The notes under the pieces: model-generated | What the model saw: only the letters and a program-made list of their open reading frames with translations | What the model was told of the DNA's origin: nothing | Database searches by the model: none | Part shown: piece by piece, positions 8,515 to 18,301 of the stretch | Layout of the letters: each line of letters starts with the position of its first letter | Numbering within the stretch: the first letter of the stretch is position 1 | Made by a program: the position numbers and the translations under genes | Assembly: GCA_951812725.1 (NCBI GenBank) | Contig: OX638330.1 | Span: 1,426,001-1,490,000, forward strand | DNA length: 64,000 bases | Source: an uncultured Caldilineaceae bacterium | Lineage (GTDB): Bacteria > Chloroflexota > Anaerolineae > Caldilineales > Caldilineaceae | Direction: 5' to 3'

Positions 8515-10137
8515 ATGAATCAACGAACCACGGCTGAAGGCATTCTGTTCACCGATCAGTATCAGCTGACGATGGCGCAATTGTACTTTCGTCTGGGGAT
8601 GCATGAGAAACAGGCCCAGTTTGACCACTTCTTTCGCCACTACCCTGATTACGGCGCGCACCAGGCCGGATTTTGTGTAAATGCAGGGCTGGACTGGCTC
8701 CTCGACTGGATGGAGTCCGCCCATTTTGGCGAGAAGGAGCTCGAAATGATGCGGGGGATGACATCCCGCACGGGGCGCAGGTTGTTTGCTGACGATTTCC
8801 TGTCCTGGCTGGGGGCGAACGGCGACTTCTGCGGCATTTCCCTGCAAGCGATTCCTGAAGGGAGGGTGGTGCACGCACGGGTGCCGCTGACGGTGGTGCG
8901 GGGCCCTTTTGCCATGGCCCAGATTCTGGAAACGCCGCTGCTGAACATTCTCAACTACCAGACTCTCATCGCCACCAAAGCGGCCCGTCTGCGTGAGAGC
9001 GCGGGCGAGGCGATGGTGCTTGAGTTCGGCGCGCGTCGCGCCCACGACCGCGGCGGCAATGCGGGTACACGGGCGGCACTGATTGGCGGCGCGGACTTCT
9101 CCTCCAATGCCGGAATCTCGCACCTGCTGGGCTACCCACCGAAGGGAACGCACGCGCATTCGATGGTACAGGCCTTCCTGGCCCAGGGTATGACGGAGTT
9201 GGACGCGTTCCAGGCATATGCAGACATCTATCCCGACGAATGTCTGCTCCTGGTGGATACGATCGATACGCTGTCGAGCGGCGTGCCCAATGCGATACGC
9301 GTCTTTGAGAGGCTGCGGAAGAAGGGGTATGCACCTGTGGGCGTGCGTTTGGATTCCGGCGACCTGGCATTTTTGAGTACGCATGTTGCGCAGATGCTGG
9401 ACGATGCCGGGTTTCCCGACGCGTCGATCGTGCTGTCGAATGAGCTGGACGAGTTGATAATTCGGGAGATCAAGTCACAGATCGCCCAGGAGGCGGCGCA
9501 CTACGGGTTGGATGCGGACAGCATTATCGGCCGCCTTGTGTACGGAGTGGGCACGCGGCTGATTACATCTGCCGGCGACAGTTCCCTTGGGGGCGTCTAT
9601 AAGCTGGTCGGTTTGCAGGGCGACCCGGGCTGGCAGCCGGCGATCAAGGTCTCCGAGGATCCTGGCAAGACGGCGATTCCCGGGAGTAAGCGGGCCTGGC
9701 GCATATACGACATGCGCGGCCGGGCTACGGCCGACCTGTTGACACTTGAAGAGGAAGACCCGGAGCAGAGATGGCAAGATGCCCGGTCTCAAAACGGCTT
9801 TAACGGTGATCATGACAAGAGTGATCAAGACAAGCTGGCCCTGACACTTTGCGATCCGCGTGTACGTGCCAACCGCCGGACTCTGCCGGTAGAGAGCATC
9901 TCCCACATCGAACCGTTACTTATGAATGTTATGACTGACGGCCGGGTGGTGTGCGATAGGCCCACTATTGAGCAGAGCCGAGCTTGCCGCCGAGAGGACG
10001 TGGCCAGGCTGGATAATGGCGTACGCCGGCTGATCAATCCACAACTGTATCATGTGTCTGTCAGCGAGCAGTTGTGGGCACTGCAGGAGAGGCTGCTGAG
10101 TTCTCTCTCAACCCAAAGGACTGACCCCAGTTCTTGA
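8515..10137 (+). CDS. pncB: nicotinate phosphoribosyltransferase
   Basis: Converts nicotinate, PRPP and ATP to nicotinate mononucleotide in the NAD salvage (Preiss-Handler) pathway. Family landmarks: TDQYQLTM at 13-20, [10 protein letters not shown] at 169-178, GTHAHSMVQ at 211-219 with the histidine that is phosphorylated (His215), and the phosphate-binding [12 protein letters not shown] segment. At 540 aa it is of the longer bacterial type; residues about 400-450 form a charged insertion. It starts 9 bases after the true stop of the radical SAM selenoprotein, so the two are co-transcribed and probably translationally linked. Confidence 0.93.
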   Translation: MNQRTTAEGILFTDQYQLTMAQLYFRLGMHEKQAQFDHFFRHYPDYGAHQAGFCVNAGLDWLLDWMESAHFGEKELEMMRGMTSRTGRRLFADDFLSWLGANGDFCGISLQAIPEGRVVHARVPLTVVRGPFAMAQILETPLLNILNYQTLIATKAARLRESAGEAMVLEFGARRAHDRGGNAGTRAALIGGADFSSNAGISHLLGYPPKGTHAHSMVQAFLAQGMTELDAFQAYADIYPDECLLLVDTIDTLSSGVPNAIRVFERLRKKGYAPVGVRLDSGDLAFLSTHVAQMLDDAGFPDASIVLSNELDELIIREIKSQIAQEAAHYGLDADSIIGRLVYGVGTRLITSAGDSSLGGVYKLVGLQGDPGWQPAIKVSEDPGKTAIPGSKRAWRIYDMRGRATADLLTLEEEDPEQRWQDARSQNGFNGDHDKSDQDKLALTLCDPRVRANRRTLPVESISHIEPLLMNVMTDGRVVCDRPTIEQSRACRREDVARLDNGVRRLINPQLYHVSVSEQLWALQERLLSSLSTQRTDPSS

Positions 10138-10258
10138 CCAACCGGCCTTTCCTAGCTAGAATGCTGTGTTGATGGCTATTGTTTGACGCTGAGGTAGAAT
10201 CGCTTTTGGACTGGCTGGCGGCGGTCTGCCGCTGATACCGTGCGGCAAAGGTGTGCCC

Positions 10259-11824
10259 ATGACGAAGCGCAATCCCAATCCAGATCCCGAAATCTTTGAG
10301 CTGACAACGACCCGTAAACCGGATGCGGAGGCGGATACGATTGTCCTGCAACAGGGGGGCGTTCCGCGGCATGACGCCGTGCAGGACACTTTGCCGGCGA
10401 GCGCAGACAGAGGCGCCTATCACATCTGGACCATCGGCTGTCAGATGAATGTTGCCGACTCCAACCATGTGGCCGCGGAACTGGAGAGGATCGGCTATCG
10501 ACCAACCGAGGCAATGGACGAGGCTGATATCGTTGTACTCAACACGTGCGTGGTGCGGCAGAGCGCGGAAGACAAGGGCATCGGGAAGGCCAGCAACCTC
10601 AAGCCGTGGAAGCGGGACCGGTCGAACCGTACCTTGGCGTTGATGGGCTGTATGGTGGGCGTCAAGCCCAGCCCGCAGCTGCGCGCTCGTTTTCCTCATG
10701 TGGACGTGTTCATGCCTCCCAGCGAGCCGGGACCGTTGATCACCCACCTGCAGCAGGATCAGATTGCAGCTGAGTCCGCCCTGTTTGAGACTGAGCAGAT
10801 AGCCCATCGCCACGCGATGCAAGATATCGTACAACCGGCCGGCGCCGGCCAGTCGATTCGACACTTGGCTGTCAACGGTGAAGCGGCGGTGACTGCTCAT
10901 GTGCCGGTGGTCTACGGCTGTAGCCACGCCTGCACATTCTGCATTATTCCCTTCCGGCGCGGCATAGAGCGCAGCCGCCCTGTTGACGAGATTGTGAGCG
11001 AAGTGCGCGGTCTGGTTGCCCAGGGTGTGCGTGAGGTGACGCTTCTGGGTCAGATTGTCGACCGTTATGGCCACGACTGGCGCAATGGAACCGAGAACGG
11101 CTCGTTACCGGGTAGGCAGCCTGATCTGGCCGACCTGCTGCACGCTGTCCACGAGGTTGAGGGGCTGTGGCGCATTCGTTTTCTGACAAGCCACCCCAAC
11201 TACATGTCGGACAGAATTCTTGAAGCGGTGCGGGACCTGCCCAAGGTTTGTGAGCATATCGAGGTTCCGACGCAGGCCGGGAATGACGAGGTGCTGGCGC
11301 GAATGAAACGGGGTTATACCCAGGCTCAGTATCGCGAGCTAGTCGACCACATTCGGACGACGGTGCCCGAAGTTGCCATCAATACCGACATTATTGTCGG
11401 TTTCTGCGGAGAGACGGACGCGCAGTTCGACGAGACCTACCAGTTGCTGGCCGACCTGAAGTTGGACAAGGCCCACCTGGCGCGCTACAGTCCACGGCCG
11501 GGCACGGTCAGCGAGCGGCGGATGGCGGATGATGTGCCGGAAGCCGAAAAGGTCCGCCGCCACAAGGCGCTCGAGCAGCTGCAGGAGCAGGTCTGCGGCG
11601 AAATCAATGCGCGGCTGCTGGGCGAGACGGTCGAACTGCTGATCGAAGGGCAACACAAGGGCAAGTGGCGCGGCCGCACGAGGCAGAACAAGCTGGTGTT
11701 TGTCAATCCTGAGGACCGGGCAGGCGATCTGCGCGGACGCCTAGTCGAAGCACAGATCACGTGGACAGGTCCCTGGAGTATGCAGGGCCGTTACGTGCAA
11801 GAAAGATCCCCGGTCGAGGCCTGA
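10259..11824 (+). CDS. miaB: tRNA-2-methylthio-N6-dimethylallyladenosine synthase
   Basis: Methylthiotransferase that adds the 2-methylthio group to i6A37 of tRNAs reading U-starting codons. 521 aa. The N-terminal MTTase domain has Cys61 (IGCQMN), Cys97 (NTCVV) and Cys131 (GCM) for the auxiliary 4Fe-4S cluster. The radical SAM CxxxCxxC is Cys221, Cys225, Cys228, and a TRAM domain ends the protein. About 50 residues precede the conserved core, more than usual. The ATG at 10259 is chosen because AAAGG lies seven bases upstream; a GTG two codons earlier is too close to it. Confidence 0.92.
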   Translation: MTKRNPNPDPEIFELTTTRKPDAEADTIVLQQGGVPRHDAVQDTLPASADRGAYHIWTIGCQMNVADSNHVAAELERIGYRPTEAMDEADIVVLNTCVVRQSAEDKGIGKASNLKPWKRDRSNRTLALMGCMVGVKPSPQLRARFPHVDVFMPPSEPGPLITHLQQDQIAAESALFETEQIAHRHAMQDIVQPAGAGQSIRHLAVNGEAAVTAHVPVVYGCSHACTFCIIPFRRGIERSRPVDEIVSEVRGLVAQGVREVTLLGQIVDRYGHDWRNGTENGSLPGRQPDLADLLHAVHEVEGLWRIRFLTSHPNYMSDRILEAVRDLPKVCEHIEVPTQAGNDEVLARMKRGYTQAQYRELVDHIRTTVPEVAINTDIIVGFCGETDAQFDETYQLLADLKLDKAHLARYSPRPGTVSERRMADDVPEAEKVRRHKALEQLQEQVCGEINARLLGETVELLIEGQHKGKWRGRTRQNKLVFVNPEDRAGDLRGRLVEAQITWTGPWSMQGRYVQERSPVEA

Positions 11825-11903
11825 GCGCACGGAAGGGCAGGCGCTGCGCGCGGGCTGAGATGAAACCTTCAAGCGGGCTGCGACCCGATCGACTGTCTCC
11901 CCT

Positions 11904-13037
11904 ATGAATCCACTATTACTCAATATTCTTCTCTTTCTGGTCGGCTTTGTTCTCCTTACCGGCGGAGCCGATTTTCTTGTGCGCGGGGCAAGCCGTTTGG
12001 CTGTGCGCCTCAATGTGCCGCTGGTTGTGATCGGGCTGACCGTGGTGGCGTTTGGCACAAGCCTGCCGGAACTGGTCGTCAGCCTGATTGCAAACCTCCA
12101 GGGCGGCAGCAGGGCCGAGCTGGCAATCGGCAACGTGGTCGGCAGCAATATTGCAAACCTTGCCCTGATCCTGGGCGTTGTGGCGGTGCTGCGCCCGCTC
12201 ATGGTTGAGCGGCAGGTTCTGCAACGCGAATACCCGCTGATGATCGGTATCTCGCTGGTTTTTACCTGGATGGCCTGGGATGGACAGATAGCCCAATGGG
12301 AGGGTGTGCTACTCTTTTTGGGGCTACTCGGTTTTGTCTATTGGAGCTACGCAGCCAGCCGCTCGCTGGCCGAAGAAAAGGAAAGTGAGGCGCTTGAGTA
12401 CATTGGTGGGGAGGCTGCAGAAAGTTCTATCCAGGCAGAGGGCTTGGATGACCAGGAAGAGGTTGAGGCTGGCTCCGCTGACACGCTGGCCCAATCTCAG
12501 GAGCGAATCGCGCGCGCTGCCAGGAATCCACTCTTGCCAGCTGCTATTTCGGGTCTGTTCAGGTCCCTGCTGCTGCGCGACATTGGCATGGTGGTTCTGG
12601 GCATTTCGGTTCTTGTTCTGGGCGCCGACTGGCTCGTTGATTCGGCCACCTTCATCGCGACCTACTTTGGTGTGAGCGAGCTTGTGATTGGCCTGAGTCT
12701 CGTTGCCCTCGGCACGAGCCTGCCTGAACTTGCGGCGTCGGTTGTGGCGATTCTGTATAAGCGCGGGGACATCGCCCTGGGAAACCTCGTCGGCAGCAAT
12801 CTCTTCAATATGATGGCCGTTGTTGGCATTACCGCCAGCGTCCGACCCTTGCCCGCCCCTCTGAGTATGCGCTGCGTTGACTTCCCGGTCATGCTGGTGG
12901 TGGCAGTTCTGCCGTTTCTCCTTGTGCTACCTTCGCCGCACATTGCCAATCGCTGGAAGGGGGCCCTGATGCTGACAATCTATGTTGGCTACATTATAGG
13001 GATTTACCTGATATCGGAAGGTAATGGGGTGTGTTGA
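11904..13037 (+). CDS. calcium/sodium antiporter, CaCA family (YrbG-like)
   Basis: Inner-membrane cation exchanger of 377 aa with two inverted Na_Ca_ex domains. The alpha-1 repeat has GTSLPE at 51-56 and GNVVGSN at 76-82; alpha-2 has GTSLPE at 270-275 and GNLVGSN at 293-299. A long acidic cytoplasmic loop (about 156-205) joins the halves. Known relatives exchange Ca2+ for Na+ or H+ or K+. It follows miaB by 79 bases and may be transcribed with it. The ATG at 11904 has no clear RBS. Confidence 0.92.
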   Translation: MNPLLLNILLFLVGFVLLTGGADFLVRGASRLAVRLNVPLVVIGLTVVAFGTSLPELVVSLIANLQGGSRAELAIGNVVGSNIANLALILGVVAVLRPLMVERQVLQREYPLMIGISLVFTWMAWDGQIAQWEGVLLFLGLLGFVYWSYAASRSLAEEKESEALEYIGGEAAESSIQAEGLDDQEEVEAGSADTLAQSQERIARAARNPLLPAAISGLFRSLLLRDIGMVVLGISVLVLGADWLVDSATFIATYFGVSELVIGLSLVALGTSLPELAASVVAILYKRGDIALGNLVGSNLFNMMAVVGITASVRPLPAPLSMRCVDFPVMLVVAVLPFLLVLPSPHIANRWKGALMLTIYVGYIIGIYLISEGNGVC

Positions 13038-13083
13038 TGCGGGGTCCGGAGACTGGGCTCGAAGTGTACTTACTTCTCAAGCC

Positions 13084-13369
13084 GATACAACTCAGCCACA
13101 ACTAATCTACGATGCTGAATGAGGCGAGCAATGGTGTTTTTTCTCCCCTCATTGTTGTATTTTGGGCGGTCGGGCGCAAGCGCCCTCCCTTGTGCAGGGG
13201 CTGCGCCCCCGCAACGCCCCCCTACAAAACCATCTCTCACCGACCGTGTGCATTCTTCGCAACGTGTCGGCTGGCGAGCATGGCGGCGGCTGCACACCAG
13301 TTACGTCACCAAGAGCCTGAATGGTTCCAAGGATGACCGGCTGGTCAAGTGCTGTGGCTTAGTAGTTAC
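13084..13369 (-). mobile_element. MITE-like dispersed element, full length (R4)
   Basis: 286-bp copy, inverse to R6 at 42561-42845, with which it aligns end to end. Terminal inverted repeats: 13084-13101 (GATACAACTCAGCCACAA) against 13352-13369, matching at 13 of 18 positions. Inside is the shared GC core with the hairpin GGGCGC (13172-13177)/GCGCCC (13180-13185). No transposase is encoded; reading frames across it are not conserved between copies. It fills the gap between two convergent genes. Confidence 0.8.
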
Positions 13370-13379
13370 CTCAAACCTT

Positions 13380-14570
13380 CTATTCGATCGGGCGAAACTC
13401 GCCATCCTCTACTTTGTAAAACCAGACGCTGGCATCAACTAAATCGCCGTTGGCTTTGAAGCGCAGCGGCCCCAGGAGCGTCTCAGATTCGTTCTCGCGT
13501 ATTGCTTGCGCGATCTCATGTCCATGGAACGAGTCGGCCGCGCGTACCCCTGCCGCCAGCACCTGCATCGCTATGTATCCATTGACTGAGAATGGGCCAG
13601 GATCGCGGTATTCGGTATCGCGGTAGGCCTCGATCCAGCCGGCGCCGGTTACAAGGAACGGGCTGGGCGCGAGCGCGCTGACGTACATCGCGCTGGCCGC
13701 GGGGTCCGCTTGGTCGACGTCAGCTGCCAGGAATGCCCCGTCACCGGCTAGCAACGGCAGGTTCAGCTTCGCCTCCAACAGGCTGGCGCGGAGGTCGTGG
13801 GCCGCGCTTGCGTCGCCGGCGAAGAAAACAGAGTCAGCTTCTGCACTTTGAATCTGCTGCGCCGTTACCGAAAAGTCGGGTTGCCCTTCCGCTACTGCCA
13901 ACTGGATTGCTGTCGTCGCGCCGAGCGCCTGCAGGTTTTCGACGAGTGACGCGGCCAGGCTGCTGCCGTAATCCGTCTCTGAATGGACAACGGCAACGCG
14001 CTGTGCGGTCATCGTATGTACCAGGAAACGGGCGGCTGCTTCGGCCTGCGTGCTGTCGTTGGCATTTACGCGAAAAAACATGGTGTGCCCGCGGTGGGTC
14101 AGTGCGCGCATTCCGGCCGCAGGGGTGATCTGAACGATCTCCATTTCTTCATAGAGGGGCAGGGCAGAGGAGGTGGGGCCGCTGTCAAGGTGGCCGATCA
14201 GGCCTGCAATGTGTTCACCGCTTTCAAGAGCCAGTCTGATTCGTTCTGCATTTTCGAGAGCCGCGTTGTTTTCCGATCTGTCATTGAGGGCGCGAACGAC
14301 AATGCGGCGGCCCAACAGCCCGCCGTTACTGTTAATCTCCGCGGCTGCCAGGCGCACACCGCCAAGCGCAGACTGTCCTGCATCGGCACGGAAGCCGCTT
14401 AGCGGCACCGCGACGTAAACTATTGTCTCGCCGGCAGGGGGTTGCGCGCTGGCGGCGTTGCAGGCGGATGTCAGTGCGGCGATGAGGCAGACTGCGAACA
14501 GTGCGATGTAGCTGTTAGAGCGTGGTCGCACATTTTCTGCCATTTGGCGAAGGCGTATGGAAAGATTCAT
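13380..14570 (-). CDS. branched-chain-amino-acid-type substrate-binding lipoprotein (Peripla_BP_6)
   Basis: Surface lipoprotein of 396 aa with a signal peptide ending in the lipobox LTSAC (Cys37). The mature part is a type I periplasmic-binding fold of the Leu/Ile/Val-binding family: VYVAVPLSG near the N-terminus, GGVRLAAAEINSNGGLLGR, then GLIGHLDSG and ARFLV..QRVAVVHSETDYG. No livHMGF transport genes are near. It is last in a minus-strand operon after a solute-binding/VWA protein, so it may act as a sensor or scavenger. The start at 14570 gives a complete signal peptide; ATG 14543 is possible. Both have weak RBSs. Confidence 0.8.
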   Translation of the reverse strand: MNLSIRLRQMAENVRPRSNSYIALFAVCLIAALTSACNAASAQPPAGETIVYVAVPLSGFRADAGQSALGGVRLAAAEINSNGGLLGRRIVVRALNDRSENNAALENAERIRLALESGEHIAGLIGHLDSGPTSSALPLYEEMEIVQITPAAGMRALTHRGHTMFFRVNANDSTQAEAAARFLVHTMTAQRVAVVHSETDYGSSLAASLVENLQALGATTAIQLAVAEGQPDFSVTAQQIQSAEADSVFFAGDASAAHDLRASLLEAKLNLPLLAGDGAFLAADVDQADPAASAMYVSALAPSPFLVTGAGWIEAYRDTEYRDPGPFSVNGYIAMQVLAAGVRAADSFHGHEIAQAIRENESETLLGPLRFKANGDLVDASVWFYKVEDGEFRPIE

Positions 14571-14622
14571 ATATATCGGCCGGAACCTGCGTTGGACCCG
14601 CAGGATGAGGCTGTGAATTCTT

Positions 14623-16500
14623 CTAATGCGTTGGCTGAAAGTAGGTTGAAATGTGGCGATACAGCTCTTCCAAGTTGGTCTCATCGGCGCGGTGGAACCT
14701 GCCTCCGCCGATGCGAGCAAGGTTTCGCAATAGTGATGCGTCTGCATCGCGGCCGAACGCGATGGTGTGGATTGCCACCGGCAACTGCGCCTGTTGCACT
14801 GCCTGCTGCAAGTCTTGCAAGCGGGAGTCGCTGTCGTTATCGCGGCCGTCGGTCATCACCACTATGGCATTGATGGCTTCGGTGTCGCCCACATTTTGCA
14901 GATCACTATGTGCTGCCCATACGGCATCGATCAGGTCGGTGTATCCGCTCGCCTGCATGTTTTCGATCAGCTGTGACAGGTAGTTGCGGCCGTTTGCATC
15001 CAGCTGCTGCAGAGAACCGTGCTGCTTGATCCCGGAGCCAAACTCGACCAGCCCGACTCTGTCGCGGTCCCCCTGAATTTCGTCGATGAAGCCGTACAGG
15101 GCGGCTTTCGAACTGTCAAGTTTTGTGCCTTCCATCGACTCGCTGGTGTCCACGATCAAGACGATATTGGCAGGCCGCTTTGTATAGCGCCAAATATCCA
15201 ACACCATTTCCATTACCTGCGCAGGCGGCAGAGGCAAAAGGGTCTGCGGGAGAAGAGAGTTCACTGCACTGCTGCCGGCGAATGGGCTCGGCGCGGCCGT
15301 CAGGTCGATGGACAGGTCGACAGGTCGGAAACCGGCCTGCAGAAAGGCAAACTGACTCTCCTCCTCCAGCAGAAAACTGGCGAAAGCACGGTAGGTGCGG
15401 CGCTGGTTCCGGGTAAGGGCAGGACCGGTGCGGCCGTCCAATTCCAGCAACGCCAGAGGATAGTCAGCCCAAAGCGTACCCTCCTTCGGGTAGATGGCCA
15501 CAAGTTCACCCTCAGGCAGGCGCCGGTCGTCGTTGTCCAAGCCTAGCAATCGCGGGCGATTGCGGGCGGAGGAGTGGTTCCAGGCGATGACGGTCTGCTC
15601 TTGGGTGACGAATGCATCCAGGACGACGTTGTCTGCATTCCCGGCGGGGAGCAGGCGTCCTTCGTCGCCCAACTGATTGCCGTCCGGGAGGACATGCGCC
15701 GCGGTTTCCACGCTGCGAACGTAATCAATGACTTCGGGCCGTCCGGCGACCTCTTGGGTCAAACCGCGAGTTACACCGGCGCCGGTGTAAAACTCCGACA
15801 AAACCGCCAGCACACCCGCGGCACTGTTTACGCTGGGGTGACCCCATGTGAACTCAGTGAAAGAGGCAGTCGCGCGGGCCTGGACTTCGGTCCAGCCGAC
15901 AGCCTGCTGGGGCCAGCCAAGAATCCGGGCCGCTTCTGCATGGGCGGCTATGACGATTGGGCTGACAGCGAAACGCGTTGTCGGACCGACCCGGCTGGCC
16001 GGTAAGCTGCCTGGCGCGATTGGAAAGAGTTCGGCCCAGCTTCGTTCGATCAAACCCAGCCAGAGCGAACTGTCGGGCGCAACGGCCTGAAAGCCGGGTT
16101 GCCGCAGCGACTGCTGCACCATTTCCAGGGGCGACAGCCTCACGAGTTCGACCCGCATCAACTCGCCGTCGACTGTGCGGAGTTTCAGGTCGTTGAAACT
16201 GTCGGCTCTCTCCTTCAGTGGTCCCGCGATGGGTTGCGAGACAGCCACTGTCAACTGGGCGCTATTGGCGGGCCAGTCTGCTACGGGGGCGGCGTCACCG
16301 GCGGTCGCGGCAATGCCGCCGCCGTTCAGGTTGTCCGAGATCCAAGCGCCCACGCGCACCGTCGTCAATGCACAGGCGCATAGCAGGAAGCAGGCTGCTA
16401 ATGCCAGGGCGGCGAGGCGCTGGCCGGGCAAAAGGCGTTGGCGTCCTGGTTCAGACGGCTCTGTAGGGTCTCGACTTGTCTCTTCCTGCGGTAGGCTCAT
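14623..16500 (-). CDS. substrate-binding and VWA domain-containing protein
   Basis: 625 aa membrane-anchored protein. One hydrophobic segment (about 27-48) follows a basic, Pro-rich cytoplasmic tail. Residues about 80-400 look like an extracellular solute-binding fold. A von Willebrand A domain follows at about 446-625 with a complete metal-ion-dependent adhesion site: DTSES 452-456, Thr522, Asp552 in TDGRDND. The ATG (16498-16500) overlaps the stop of the preceding gene as ATGA, so translation is coupled. VWA domains with intact MIDAS bind protein partners through a metal. The partner is unknown. Confidence 0.82.
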   Translation of the reverse strand: MSLPQEETSRDPTEPSEPGRQRLLPGQRLAALALAACFLLCACALTTVRVGAWISDNLNGGGIAATAGDAAPVADWPANSAQLTVAVSQPIAGPLKERADSFNDLKLRTVDGELMRVELVRLSPLEMVQQSLRQPGFQAVAPDSSLWLGLIERSWAELFPIAPGSLPASRVGPTTRFAVSPIVIAAHAEAARILGWPQQAVGWTEVQARATASFTEFTWGHPSVNSAAGVLAVLSEFYTGAGVTRGLTQEVAGRPEVIDYVRSVETAAHVLPDGNQLGDEGRLLPAGNADNVVLDAFVTQEQTVIAWNHSSARNRPRLLGLDNDDRRLPEGELVAIYPKEGTLWADYPLALLELDGRTGPALTRNQRRTYRAFASFLLEEESQFAFLQAGFRPVDLSIDLTAAPSPFAGSSAVNSLLPQTLLPLPPAQVMEMVLDIWRYTKRPANIVLIVDTSESMEGTKLDSSKAALYGFIDEIQGDRDRVGLVEFGSGIKQHGSLQQLDANGRNYLSQLIENMQASGYTDLIDAVWAAHSDLQNVGDTEAINAIVVMTDGRDNDSDSRLQDLQQAVQQAQLPVAIHTIAFGRDADASLLRNLARIGGGRFHRADETNLEELYRHISTYFQPTH

Positions 16501-17753
16501 TGTGCTTCGTTCGTGTCCTGCCAACTCCAGAGACTGGGCAGGAGGTCTCGATTGGGAGGTTGCATTGTGATTGCAGGCTGGATGTCGCTTCTTACGCCTA
16601 ACTTCTGCCAGCGCACAAAGAGGCTGTCGTCGGCGGCGTCTACAGCCAGGCCGGGGTCAATGGGACGCAGGCCAAAAGCAAGGGCTTTGCGCTGTTGCGC
16701 TTCGCTGCGCAGAAAACGTTGAAACGCTAATGCGGCGTTCTTCTGCACTGCCGACGTCTCCGGGCCTACCCAGATAGCGAATGGAAAGTCGAACCGGGCG
16801 GTCACTTCGGGATAGTGGACGATCATCGGCTCCTGCCAGCGCGTTTGGATACCTTCCATGTTGCGCAGGAGCTCGCTTTCCAGGAACTGTCCGCCATCTC
16901 CTGCAGTGAAGCCGAACAGTGCCACATTTTCGGCCGCGCTTGCTCTGTTCCCGTTCGAGATGTTCGCCGCACCCATTGCCTCATCAAGCCAGATAAGGAA
17001 TTCCGGGTCGGATACGTCTTCGAGAGACAGGTCATTTCGATCGTAATATTCGCCGGCGGCGGTGATGATGGCAGCCAGGCCGGCCACGGTCCTGCCAGGC
17101 GCGGCAAGCGCCAATTTGAAGTTGCCCCAGGCGGGATCGCCGCCCAGCTCTTTCCAGCCTGTCGGCGCGATGGCGGCCTTGTGAACTGTGGACCATGAGA
17201 CTGGGCCGAGGTTTTCGAGGAGGGCGACGCCGCGGCTTCGAAACAGGCCCCAGGTGAGAAGCGTTTCTGCCACGGAGCGAACGCGGTATTGCCCGTCGCT
17301 CAGAAACAGGTCCCGCCCCAGTCGATCCCTGTTGGCGGTGTTGGCCATTTCGACGAGGTAGCGGCTTTCGGCTATCCAGGCTGTGGGGAAGGCGTCCAGG
17401 GCAGCGCGGTCATCTGGGGGTAGGTCATGAGGGAGAATGTCTGCCGGCAACGCGCCGAACTCGTTCCGTTCCCATCTTCCCAGCGCGTCCAGGCCGTCCA
17501 TGGCGATTACTTCGACTTCAACCGGCGCGCTTCCCGTTCCGGGGTCAAACGCTATGAACTCTTCCGCCGCGGCCCGGACCCACGGCTCCAACGGCGGGGC
17601 TGTGATCACCCGAATTCGTACTACCTGCGGGGGTCCGGCAGCAAAGCCAGGGTTGACGGATTCCCCGCCGATCGTGCGCCACACCAATATCGCGACGACC
17701 AGCAGAGCGGCTGCCGACAGGACCGCGACAATAAGGACACGCGTGCGATTCAT
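16497..17753 (-). CDS. membrane-anchored solute-binding-like protein
   Basis: 418 aa with one N-terminal membrane segment (5-25) and an extracellular part resembling family-1 or family-11 solute-binding proteins: RIRVITAPPLEPWVRAAAEEFIAFDPGTG near the start and FPFAIWVGPETS...AALAFQRFLRSEAQQRKAL near the end, the helix pattern typical of these proteins. Start 17753 overlaps the stop of the upstream gene as ATGA, and its own stop overlaps the start of the VWA gene the same way. Both the start and the operon are therefore well supported. It is similar in design to the N-terminal half of the next protein; the two may be paralogues. Confidence 0.72.
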   Translation of the reverse strand: MNRTRVLIVAVLSAAALLVVAILVWRTIGGESVNPGFAAGPPQVVRIRVITAPPLEPWVRAAAEEFIAFDPGTGSAPVEVEVIAMDGLDALGRWERNEFGALPADILPHDLPPDDRAALDAFPTAWIAESRYLVEMANTANRDRLGRDLFLSDGQYRVRSVAETLLTWGLFRSRGVALLENLGPVSWSTVHKAAIAPTGWKELGGDPAWGNFKLALAAPGRTVAGLAAIITAAGEYYDRNDLSLEDVSDPEFLIWLDEAMGAANISNGNRASAAENVALFGFTAGDGGQFLESELLRNMEGIQTRWQEPMIVHYPEVTARFDFPFAIWVGPETSAVQKNAALAFQRFLRSEAQQRKALAFGLRPIDPGLAVDAADDSLFVRWQKLGVRSDIQPAITMQPPNRDLLPSLWSWQDTNEAQ

Positions 17754-18097
17754 GGTTCCTGAACGAGTGGGGTGCCGCAGAAGTCGCATACCGCGGTCTT
17801 CTCGATGGAGGCGCCTTCTACAAGATCCGGCGGAGTCGCCGCGCCGCACGATGCGCACTGCGGTTCATAGCGCACTGTTTGCGGGGATTCATCGCCTAGC
17901 GGCCGCTCCACTCGTAGAGGGATATCGTCAGGATCGGGCTCGGTGCGTCCAAGGTATGCCCCGAGGAGGCTGGTGATGCCGACTAAGACGAGTATTCCCG
18001 GCCAAATCCAGTCGGTGGCGAAGAGGATGGCGAGACCGATCATAAAGACGGCGCCGGTCAGGCCCTGGCGGGGCGCGGCGAATTTAGGGTTTTTCAT
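17750..18097 (-). CDS. small membrane protein with C-terminal zinc ribbon
   Basis: 115 aa. Two hydrophobic segments (about 11-28 and 31-50) are followed by an acidic linker and a zinc-ribbon-like module: Cys81-x2-Cys84 and Cys104-x2-Cys107. First gene of the operon that continues with the solute-binding and VWA proteins, with which it overlaps by four bases. The ribbon is probably cytoplasmic and may mediate assembly or contact a partner. I recognise no named family. Confidence 0.7.
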   Translation of the reverse strand: MKNPKFAAPRQGLTGAVFMIGLAILFATDWIWPGILVLVGITSLLGAYLGRTEPDPDDIPLRVERPLGDESPQTVRYEPQCASCGAATPPDLVEGASIEKTAVCDFCGTPLVQEP

Positions 18098-18301
18098 GGT
18101 TGGTGCGGACTCGTTGTGAACAGTTCCTGCGCCATAGCGTAAGATTCTACTACAAACTCGCTATAGGTAACATTAAGGAGAAGGGTGGGTGCGGTAAAGA
18201 CAATCCTGGCCTGTTCTGTGTAGAGTATGACGTTGACAATCAGGGCAGTCGGGATTCATTCGACAGCGCGCCGGTCATACTGTGGCTGACTTTGACTACC
18301 G

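Noticed and set aside
13119..13442. Open reading frames inside the dispersed repeats that give similar proteins at several places
   Set aside because: The similarity is that of the repeat DNA; frames open on both strands, differ in length and have no start signals or family features.
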